In this document: positions 7,380 through 12,533 of the stretch, one piece after another
Layout of the letters: the number at the start of each line of letters is the position of its first letter
Position numbering within the stretch: position 1 is the first letter of the stretch
Assembly: GCA_900547025.1 (NCBI GenBank)
Contig: UREZ01000052.1
Span: 1-12,533 of the forward strand
Length of the DNA: 12,533 nucleotides
Direction: 5' to 3'
Origin: an uncultured Collinsella sp.
Lineage (GTDB): Bacteria > Actinomycetota > Coriobacteriia > Coriobacteriales > Coriobacteriaceae
The notes under the pieces: model-generated
Seen by the model: only the letters and a program-made list of their open reading frames with translations
What the model was told of the DNA's origin: nothing
Databases searched by the model: none
Made by a program: the position numbers and the translations under genes

Positions 7380-7398
7380 GCCCGAAACCGTTTCGGGC
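7380..7398 (+). terminator. Hairpin just after the polymerase stop; possible weak terminator
   Basis: Perfect 8-bp stem gcccgaaa / tttcgggc with a 3-nt loop, 5 nt after the stop codon. No T-run follows (atatacgagc), so it is not a classical intrinsic terminator. It could protect mRNA 3' ends or partly attenuate transcription ahead of the TupA-like gene. Stems of this size are expected a few times by chance; the position is what makes it noteworthy. Confidence 0.35.
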
Positions 7399-7502
7399 AT
7401 ATACGAGCAAAGTCTACGTTGGTGGTTTGCATACGCCCAGGGCTTGTTCCATGTGTAGCGCAGAGAATTAAAAAGTAAAACGCTTTGTTTAAGCTCGGAC
7501 TT

Positions 7503-7507
7503 AAGGA
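7503..7507 (+). promoter_or_regulatory. Ribosome-binding site that sets the ATG at 7518
   Basis: AAGGA lies 10 nt before ATG 7518. An in-frame TTG at 7485 would add 11 residues but lacks a comparable site. The surrounding ttaag...cttaa (5 bp) could form a small hairpin touching this site; that is weak. Confidence 0.55.
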
Positions 7508-7517
7508 AATTGTATAT

Positions 7518-8465
7518 ATGGAAAGCAAAATTAAAAAATACCTAAGTGACCCGTGGATGGCCTACTGTGCCTTTACGTCGAAGGGTCTAACGGAATGGGT
7601 TTCCGACAGGACGCACCTTCGATTGATGCATCGCGCCAAGTTGGGCATGTGGCCTAGCATAGACTCGCCGGTGACCTTCACTGAGAAGATGCAGTGGCTG
7701 AAGCTTAACGATCACAACCCTGCGTACACGACCATGGTCGACAAGTACCGCGCTAAGGACCTCATTGCCTCGCGTGTGGGCTCCGAGCACGTGGTCAAGA
7801 CGTTGGGCGCCTGGAATTCCGCTGATGACATCGATGTGAGTGGGCTACCGGAGAAGTTCGTACTCAAAACGAACCACGACTGCGGCGGCGTGCTCATCTG
7901 CACTGACAAGGGACACTTCGATCTCAACAGTGCCAAGGACTTTTTTCGGGGTCATTTGAAGCAGAATTATTTTTACGGGTGCAGGGAATGGCCTTACAAG
8001 AACGTGAAGCCCGTCGTGTTCGCCGAGGAGTTCTTGGAGAGCGAGGGCGATAATGCCCGTGATGAAGACGATAACTGGGAAGGCATCGACGAGTTCGACT
8101 TCTTCTGCTTTGACGGGGAACCCCGGCTGATTTCTTATTGTCACGGGGACAAGAACGATTCTGAGAAGAGGTACAACGATTTCTACGACACTGAGTGGAA
8201 TCTGCTGCCTTTGGCGATGGGATACGCGAGTTCCGAAGAGACGATCCCTGCCCCGGAGCAGCTCAGCGAGATGCTCGAGCTATCAAGGAAACTGAGTGAC
8301 GGTGTACCTTTCTTGAGGGTCGACCTCTTCATCTGCAAGGGGCGCGTTCTCGTCGGCGAGCTGACTTTCTACCCGTGGGGCGGGTTTACGCCTTTCAGCC
8401 CCGCTGAGGCGGAGAGGACGTTGGGGCAAATGGTTTCTTTGCCCCAACGTGAAAACGAGGAATGA
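7518..8465 (+). CDS. TupA-like ATP-grasp protein
   Basis: ATP-grasp fold protein of the TupA-like family, 315 aa from ATG 7518, cytosolic. Family-like blocks are SPVTFTEKMQWLKLND (50-65), VDKYRAKDLIASRVG (74-88), LPEKFVLKTNHDCGG (110-124), an acidic DEFDFFCFDGEPRLI (191-205) and VPFLRVDLFICKGRVLVGELTFYPWGGFTPFSP (263-294), whose acidic residues should bind Mg-ATP. TupA was named from teichuronopeptide synthesis in an alkaliphilic Bacillus, a polymer of polyglutamate and polyglucuronate. ATP-grasp enzymes usually join a carboxylate to an amine, so here the protein may amidate a uronic acid or add an amino acid to the glycan; that is inference. It sits 143 nt after the polymerase. A perfect 13-bp hairpin lies at its 3' end, and its stop overlaps a tiny ORF. 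Confidence 0.85.
   Translation: MESKIKKYLSDPWMAYCAFTSKGLTEWVSDRTHLRLMHRAKLGMWPSIDSPVTFTEKMQWLKLNDHNPAYTTMVDKYRAKDLIASRVGSEHVVKTLGAWNSADDIDVSGLPEKFVLKTNHDCGGVLICTDKGHFDLNSAKDFFRGHLKQNYFYGCREWPYKNVKPVVFAEEFLESEGDNARDEDDNWEGIDEFDFFCFDGEPRLISYCHGDKNDSEKRYNDFYDTEWNLLPLAMGYASSEETIPAPEQLSEMLELSRKLSDGVPFLRVDLFICKGRVLVGELTFYPWGGFTPFSPAEAERTLGQMVSLPQRENEE
8418..8450. repeat. 13-bp perfect inverted repeat at the 3' end of the TupA-like gene
   Basis: Arms acgttggggcaaa (8418-8430) and tttgccccaacgt (8438-8450) are perfect reverse complements around a 7-nt loop, 13 nt before the stop codon. No T-run follows. It encodes most of RTLGQMVSLPQRE, the variable C-terminal tail, so protein constraint is probably low. 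A 13-bp perfect stem is unlikely by chance in a window of this size. Confidence 0.9.
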
Positions 8466-8548
8466 TGGCAAACGAAAGCTGCATTCAGTGCGTGCGCATG
8501 GATAATCAGCCAGTAAGCGCGCTCCGGCGTTTCTTCATGGAGGTTTAG
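8462..8548 (+). CDS. Possible 28-aa small ORF between the TupA-like gene and the flippase
   Basis: ATG 8462 overlaps the TupA-like stop (ATGA) and runs to TAG 8548, 1 nt before the flippase start. The product has a CxxC pair (CIQC) and ends RRFFMEV; I recognise no family. The last codons (ATGGAGGTT) supply the ribosome-binding site of the flippase, so translation through the ORF could couple the two genes. It may equally be an inert spacer. Confidence 0.25.
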   Translation: MMANESCIQCVRMDNQPVSALRRFFMEV

Positions 8549-8549
8549 T

Positions 8550-10016
8550 ATGTCCGACACAAAAGACCTCCGGGCGAGGTCGGCAAGCGCGGCAAAGTGG
8601 TCTCTGGCAACCGAGATTATCGCCAAAATCATCTCGCCTATCTCGCAGCTCGTCTTAGCGAGGCTGCTGGCGCCAGAGGCGTTTGGCATGGTGGCGACCG
8701 TCACCATGGTAGTGAGCTTTGCCGACATGTTCGCGGACGCCGGGTTCCAGAAGTACCTGGTGCAACACAGCTTCCGAGACAAAAAAGACCTGCATGCCAA
8801 CGCTAACGTGGCCTTTTGGACGAACTTCGGCATATCGGTGGTCCTGTGGTGTCTCATTGCCATATTCAACGATCCGGTGGCCACCTTCGTGGGCAATCCG
8901 TCGCTGGGCTTTCCCTTGGCCGTGGCCTGCCTCTCTCTCCCGTTGACGTCGTTTTCGAGCATTCAGATGGCGTTGTTCCACCGTAATCTCGATTTCAAGT
9001 CGCTTATGCCGGTGAGACTGACGTCGACCTTACTTAACTTCGGCTCGACGCTTGTACTGGCGTTTATGGGATTTGGTTACTGGTCGCTTATCGTTGGCAC
9101 TTTGGCGGCGAATATTGTAAATGCAGTGGGGCTGACTCTGCTGTCTGAGTGGAAGCCGCGTTTTTTCTACTCCTTCAACATGCTGAAGGCTATGTTCTCA
9201 TTCAGCGGATGGACGCTTTTGGAGTCGTTCACCATATGGCTTTCCTCTTGGGCGGGCACCTTTATCGTGGGGCATTTCCTGGGTGCGGCTGAGTTGGGAT
9301 ATTACAAGACGCCAGTCACCTTTGTGAGCGGGTGCTTCGGGATTATCACGAACGCTACGACGCCCATCTTGTTCTCGTCACTTTCGCGCCTTCAGTTTGA
9401 TCGGGAAGAATACGTTGCTTATCTGCGACGCTTCCAGTTCATGGTGGCATTGTTCCTGTTGCCGTTGTCTGCGGGTATCTTCGTATTCCGCGAGCCTTTG
9501 GTGGCCCTGTTGCTCGGCGATCAGTGGGGCGAGGCGACGCTCATGTTCGGGTTGTATGGGCTGGTGCAGGGGCCGATGGTGCTGCTCTCATACTACAGCA
9601 GCGAGATGTATCGCTCTCTTGGTAAACCGCGCGTGTCTACGCTTGTGCAGGTGATGTACCTCGTGTTGATGACGCCGCTTATGACCGTGGCGGCTATGCA
9701 AGGGTTCGATGCCGTCGTGTGGGCTGATGCGGGATTGAGAATCCTTTTGATTGCTATCAACCAAGTGGTCACATATTTCGTGGTTGGCCTTTCGTTTGGG
9801 CGCACTATGTTGTCGCTCAAGGAGCCCATTTTCTGCACATCGATGATGTGCGCATTTGCATGGGTGACGTATGGACTCGCATCTAGCAACTGGCTTGGCG
9901 TCGGGTTGGACATTGTAGGGTGCGTCGTTGTCTATTTCGCGATTTGCTTTGCTTTGCCCAAGAGTAGGAGGGTGCTGCTGAAGCTGGTCAAGGGCGGCGG
10001 CTTTAAAACGTTTTGA
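8550..10016 (+). CDS. Wzx-type lipid-linked oligosaccharide flippase
   Basis: MOP-superfamily polysaccharide flippase (WzxC-like, polysaccharide synthesis/export type) of 488 aa that would move the undecaprenyl-pyrophosphate-linked repeat unit to the outer membrane face for polymerisation. The N-terminus has KWSLATEIIAKIISPISQLVLARLLAPEAFGMVATVTMVVSFADMFADAGFQKYLVQ (17-72), strongly typical of WzxC-like proteins. LGAAELGYYKTPVTFVSG (244-261) is another recognisable block. I count about 12-14 hydrophobic segments, including roughly 89-107, 121-141, 160-197, 230-245, 297-322, 331-348, 366-383, 396-414, 425-443 and 449-469. A ggagg site ends 6 nt before the ATG. Together with the EpsG-like protein it marks a Wzx/Wzy-dependent pathway rather than an ABC-transporter one. 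Confidence 0.92.
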   Translation: MSDTKDLRARSASAAKWSLATEIIAKIISPISQLVLARLLAPEAFGMVATVTMVVSFADMFADAGFQKYLVQHSFRDKKDLHANANVAFWTNFGISVVLWCLIAIFNDPVATFVGNPSLGFPLAVACLSLPLTSFSSIQMALFHRNLDFKSLMPVRLTSTLLNFGSTLVLAFMGFGYWSLIVGTLAANIVNAVGLTLLSEWKPRFFYSFNMLKAMFSFSGWTLLESFTIWLSSWAGTFIVGHFLGAAELGYYKTPVTFVSGCFGIITNATTPILFSSLSRLQFDREEYVAYLRRFQFMVALFLLPLSAGIFVFREPLVALLLGDQWGEATLMFGLYGLVQGPMVLLSYYSSEMYRSLGKPRVSTLVQVMYLVLMTPLMTVAAMQGFDAVVWADAGLRILLIAINQVVTYFVVGLSFGRTMLSLKEPIFCTSMMCAFAWVTYGLASSNWLGVGLDIVGCVVVYFAICFALPKSRRVLLKLVKGGGFKTF

Positions 10017-10082
10017 GGTCTGTAATTAACTTGTTGGGAGTTCCATCTCAGGACTTCCTTAAAACGAAAGAGTGGGGTATAT

Positions 10083-11123
10083 ATGCAGGATAGAAAAGTC
10101 CTCGTCACTGGCGCCGCCGGCTTCATCGGGGCGTTTCTGGTGAAGCGGCTGCTCGAAACCACCGACGACGCGATCATCGGTCTGGACAACGTGAACAGCT
10201 ACTACGACCCTGGCATCAAGGAGGCTCGCCTGCGAATGCTGGCGGAGGTGGACAAGGCGGGGCGTTTCGCCTTCGTGCGCGGCGACCTGTGCGATGCCGC
10301 GTTGATAGAGCGCCTGTTCGCTGAGAACGGCTTCGACGTTGTGGTGAACTTGGCCGCCCAGGCGGGTGTGCGGTATTCCATTGAGAACCCGAGGGCTTAC
10401 ATCGACTCGAACCTGATTGGATTCTTTAACATTTTGGAAGGATGCCGTCATCACCCGGTGAAGCACCTGGTGTACGCGAGTTCGAGTTCGGTTTATGGCG
10501 GCAACGAGAAGGTTCCCTTCAGCGAGGAGGACCGCGTAGACTCCCCCGTGAGTTTGTATGCTGCCACCAAGAAGAGCAATGAACTCATGGCCGCGGCCTA
10601 CTCCAAGCTCTACTCCATCCCGGCCACGGGTCTGCGCTTCTTTACGGTGTACGGGCCCATGGGAAGGCCCGACATGGCGTACTTCGGCTTCACCGAGAAG
10701 TTGCGTCGTGGCGATACGATTAAGATTTTCAACATGGGCGATTGTAAGCGCGACTTTACGTACGTGGACGATATTGTGGAGGGCGTGCGCAGGGTCATGG
10801 ACGGCGCTCCTGAGGTCAAGATCGGTGCTGATGGTTTGCCAATTGCCGCTCATCGCGTGTATAACATCGGCAATTCGAATCCCGAGAACCTGCTGGACTT
10901 CGTGGACACCCTGCAGCGTGTGCTGGTTGAGGAGGGCGTGCTCCCCGCCGATTACGATTTCGAGGCGCATAAGCAGCTCGTTCCTATGCAGCCTGGTGAC
11001 GTGCCTGTAACCTATGCGGATACTGGCGCCTTGGAGCGCGATTTTGGTTACAAACCCGCAACGCCGCTCGAGGACGGTCTTCGTGAATTCGCGAAGTGGT
11101 ATCGCGAGTTCTACGGGAATTAG
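10083..11123 (+). CDS. UDP-glucuronate 4-epimerase
   Basis: Extended short-chain dehydrogenase/reductase that interconverts UDP-glucuronate and UDP-galacturonate using bound NAD, in the cytosol. The 346-aa protein has the NAD motif TGAAGFIG (9-16, Gly10/Gly13/Gly16), DNVNSYYDPGIKEARL (35-50), NLAAQAGVRYSIENP (89-103), the Ser-rich active-site strand YASSSSVYGG (131-140), and Tyr159-x3-Lys163 in SLYAATKKSNELMA. The block GLRFFTVYGPMGRPDMAYFGFT (183-204) with RDFTYVDDIVEG separates UDP-glucuronate 4-epimerases from UDP-glucose 4-epimerases, in my reading. The substrate would come from ugd upstream. The start has an agtgggg site 5 nt before the ATG, and 66 nt separate it from the flippase. The assignment of the uronate form is strong but rests on motif memory rather than alignment. 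Confidence 0.9.
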   Translation: MQDRKVLVTGAAGFIGAFLVKRLLETTDDAIIGLDNVNSYYDPGIKEARLRMLAEVDKAGRFAFVRGDLCDAALIERLFAENGFDVVVNLAAQAGVRYSIENPRAYIDSNLIGFFNILEGCRHHPVKHLVYASSSSVYGGNEKVPFSEEDRVDSPVSLYAATKKSNELMAAAYSKLYSIPATGLRFFTVYGPMGRPDMAYFGFTEKLRRGDTIKIFNMGDCKRDFTYVDDIVEGVRRVMDGAPEVKIGADGLPIAAHRVYNIGNSNPENLLDFVDTLQRVLVEEGVLPADYDFEAHKQLVPMQPGDVPVTYADTGALERDFGYKPATPLEDGLREFAKWYREFYGN

Positions 11124-11136
11124 CTGGGTGATAGCA

Positions 11137-11646
11137 ATGTCGAATGTATACAGCAGTGACCGTATTCGCTTTGGGGGGGGGTCTATTCTCTCAAACCATG
11201 CTTTGAGGTTTGTTTGGCTACTTCGAAAGTGCCAGAATTCGCACAATCCTTTATGGCATCTTTTTCGAAAGAGGATGGCTTGCAAATATGGTCTCGAGAT
11301 CGCGCCTGCCACCTCGATTGGCGAAGGCTTGTATCTGGGTCACGCTTTTGGCATTACGGTAAACCCGAATGCCGTTATCGGTCGCAACTGCAATATGCAC
11401 AAAGGTGTGACAATTGGTCGGGAAAACCGCGGCAAACGAAAAGGTGCGCCTGTTCTTGGCGATTGCGTTTGGCTTGGTGTCAACTCAACTATTGTTGGTG
11501 GCGTTCGTTTAGGCAACGACGTTCTCGTTGCACCGAACACTTATGTTAACTGCGACGTACCAAGCCATTCGATTGTGATTGGGCACCCATGCAAAATCAT
11601 TTCTCGAGATGGGGCAACAGACGAATATATAAACAACAGGGTCTGA
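11137..11646 (+). CDS. Hexapeptide-repeat O-acetyltransferase, possibly phase-variable
   Basis: Left-handed beta-helix acetyltransferase of 169 aa, related to the CysE/serine acetyltransferase group but probably a glycan O-acetyltransferase using acetyl-CoA. The N-terminal SSDRIRFGGG segment precedes a helical region (20-50). Hexapeptide repeats run from about 55 to 155 (IAPATSIGEGLYLGHAFGITVNPNAVIGRNCNMHKGVTIG, then VLGDCVWLGVNSTIVGGVRLGNDVLVAPNTYV). His69 aligns with the catalytic His158 of CysE. The second CysE His (RHPxIGD context) is replaced here by GAPVLGD, which fits sugar acetyltransferases better than serine acetyltransferase. An upstream in-frame ATG (11014) lies inside the epimerase gene and adds unrelated residues, so 11137 is preferred, although its ribosome-binding site is weak (gggtga). 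Nine consecutive G occur at codons 13-15. Confidence 0.8.
   Translation: MSNVYSSDRIRFGGGSILSNHALRFVWLLRKCQNSHNPLWHLFRKRMACKYGLEIAPATSIGEGLYLGHAFGITVNPNAVIGRNCNMHKGVTIGRENRGKRKGAPVLGDCVWLGVNSTIVGGVRLGNDVLVAPNTYVNCDVPSHSIVIGHPCKIISRDGATDEYINNRV
11173..11181 (+). repeat. G9 homopolymer tract in the acetyltransferase ORF
   Basis: Nine G encode three Gly (FGGGS, residues 12-16) close to the N-terminus. With nine G the frame is open for 169 aa. With eight it reaches TGA after about ten further codons (near 11213); with ten it reads an unrelated frame and loses the beta-helix. This is the size and placement of known slippage-controlled contingency tracts. Confidence 0.85.
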
Positions 11647-12010
11647 ATAATAAAATCGGTTTTACATGTCTTATCCAGGATAGAGGGGGGGATCGTCTTC
11701 GCTAATTACAGCGAGTTAGCGACTCAGTGAGCTTTGGCGCGCTCTGATGCGAGCGGAAGGTGAAGCAAACTGGAACGGGTAGTAGATTCCCAGAAGCTAT
11801 ATGCAACGTGAGTGTCAAAGATAGCGCGTCTTAACGCATAACCCTGCATTCCTCCTTTCACCGACTGGCAAAACGATTTACACCTAATTGTCGACATTAC
11901 CCACGCGATTTATCTTTGCCCCCGCATCGATCTCGCTAAACTAATAACTGTCGCTACCAGGGCATTTTCTGGTGCACATTCTATTGGCTCCTGCGAAGAT
12001 CGGAGCGGGT
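11647..12010. other. Gene-free 364-nt region between the polysaccharide operon and the secreted-protein gene
   Basis: I see no credible gene or structured RNA here. It holds a G7 run (11685-11691), short imperfect or 5-6-bp stems (for example 11700-11705 with 11716-11721), and no clear intrinsic terminator after the acetyltransferase. A poor promoter candidate for the next gene is TTGTCG (11888-11893), 17 nt, TATCTT (11911-11916), four of six matches in each box. G+C is about 48% in one hand-counted 60-nt line (11881-11940), well below the following gene. Confidence 0.5.
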
Positions 12011-12533
12011 ATGTTTGCCGCCGAGTCCCACGCCAGCCGTCATCACATCGCGATCGCTGCCATGGCCTGCCTATGCGTTTTGCTGGGCGGGCCTTCCTAT
12101 GCCGCGGGCGCGGAGAGCCTGTTCATCGCGGGCGCGACGTACTGCGAGCCGGGCGTGTCGGGCCCCGGCTGGGCCTGGACCGATGCCGGCCACCTGGAGC
12201 TTGACGGCTACGCGGGCGACGCCATCGGCGCCGACGGCGACCTGGTCGTGACGCTTGCCGGGCGCAACTCGGTGACCGAGTCGCATGCGCCCGATGCGGA
12301 CATCGCGCAGTGCGGCATGGAGGTGTGGGGCAACCTGACGCTTCGCGGCACCGGCGCCCTGTCGGCCACGGGCTCGCAGTGCGGGATCCACGTCTCGCGG
12401 GCGCTCGCGGTGGACGGCTGCGCCGTCGATGCCCGGGCGAACGGGGCAACCGTCACGGACGAGGCCGTGGCCGGCGTGATCGCCGCCCGCATGGCCGTGC
12501 GCGGCGGCGGGCGCGTCGTCGCCGCCGGTGCCG
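12011..12533 (+). CDS. Secreted beta-helix-like surface protein, 5' part only
   Basis: Open frame from ATG 12011 to the right edge (174 codons and one base, no stop). A ggag site 5 nt upstream supports the start. Residues 12-33 form a likely Sec signal peptide (HIAIAAMACLCVLLGGPSYAAG), with cleavage probable after SYA or AAG. The mature part is made of short Gly/Ala-rich turns such as LELDGYAGDAIGADGDLVVTLAGRNSVT (62-89), MEVWGNLTLRGTGALSATG (103-121) and IHVSRALAVDGCAVDARA (126-143). They resemble repetitive beta-helix surface or carbohydrate-binding proteins; I do not recognise a named family. G+C is about 77% in one hand-counted line (12361-12420), far above the operon before it. A role in binding or displaying the polymer is only a guess from position. 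Confidence 0.65.
   Translation, partial: MFAAESHASRHHIAIAAMACLCVLLGGPSYAAGAESLFIAGATYCEPGVSGPGWAWTDAGHLELDGYAGDAIGADGDLVVTLAGRNSVTESHAPDADIAQCGMEVWGNLTLRGTGALSATGSQCGIHVSRALAVDGCAVDARANGATVTDEAVAGVIAARMAVRGGGRVVAAGA

Noticed and set aside
10059..11312. Long open frame on the - strand (417 codons)
   Set aside because: It lies opposite the clearly recognisable UDP-glucuronate 4-epimerase and its product resembles no family; it is a by-product of G+C-rich codon use.
11137..11646. Serine O-acetyltransferase (CysE) for cysteine synthesis
   Set aside because: The beta-helix and one catalytic His fit, but the second CysE His context is replaced by GAPVLGD and the large CysE N-terminal domain is absent; operon context favours a glycan acetyltransferase.
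11724..11849. 41-aa ORF on the - strand preceded by AGGAGG in the gene-free region
   Set aside because: Only one base separates the Shine-Dalgarno-like sequence from the ATG, too close for normal initiation, and the product is unrecognisable.
11647..12010. tRNA, riboswitch or T-box in the gene-free region
   Set aside because: I found no cloverleaf, T-box core or known riboswitch consensus; the stems present are only 5-6 bp.

Overview
The window is a polysaccharide (capsule or exopolysaccharide) biosynthesis locus with every gene on the + strand. High G+C coding sequence, actinobacterial-looking codon use and tight ATGA gene junctions suggest a high-G+C Gram-positive bacterium. A Coriobacteriia-type gut anaerobe (Olsenella/Collinsella/Atopobium group) is my best guess, but this is inference; no rRNA or marker gene is present to prove it.

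Layout. 1-1629: a membrane phosphoglycosyltransferase that would start the repeat unit on undecaprenyl phosphate, then a GT2 glycosyltransferase. 1673-2944: UDP-glucose 6-dehydrogenase (ugd), which makes UDP-glucuronate. 2950-7374: four genes joined by 4-nt stop/start overlaps, namely a GT4 glycosyltransferase, a D-glucuronyl C5-epimerase-like protein, a second GT4 glycosyltransferase and an EpsG/Wzy-like polymerase. 7518-8465: a TupA-type ATP-grasp protein. 8550-10016: a Wzx-type flippase. 10083-11123: UDP-glucuronate 4-epimerase, which makes UDP-galacturonate. 11137-11646: a hexapeptide-repeat O-acetyltransferase with a run of nine G near its 5' end. 11647-12010: no gene seen. 12011 to the right edge: the 5' part of a very G+C-rich secreted protein, probably outside the polysaccharide operon.

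How the genes fit. One initiating transferase plus three glycosyltransferases suggests a repeat unit of about four sugars, assembled on the inner membrane face, flipped by the Wzx-type protein and polymerised by the EpsG-like protein. Two enzymes supply uronic acid donors. The C5-epimerase homologue suggests glucuronate is converted in place to an L-iduronate-type residue, the chemistry known from heparan and dermatan sulfate. The TupA-like protein may attach an amino acid, perhaps through a uronate carboxylate, and the acetyltransferase may add O-acetyl groups. Together they predict an acidic, glycosaminoglycan-like surface polymer.

The most unusual DNA-level signals are: three alternating-orientation copies of one motif inside the first GT4 gene (3437-3506), giving two perfect and mutually exclusive hairpins of 19 and 17 bp; a perfect 13-bp hairpin at the 3' end of the TupA-like gene (8418-8450); and the G9 tract in the acetyltransferase (11173-11181), which looks able to switch the gene on and off by slippage.
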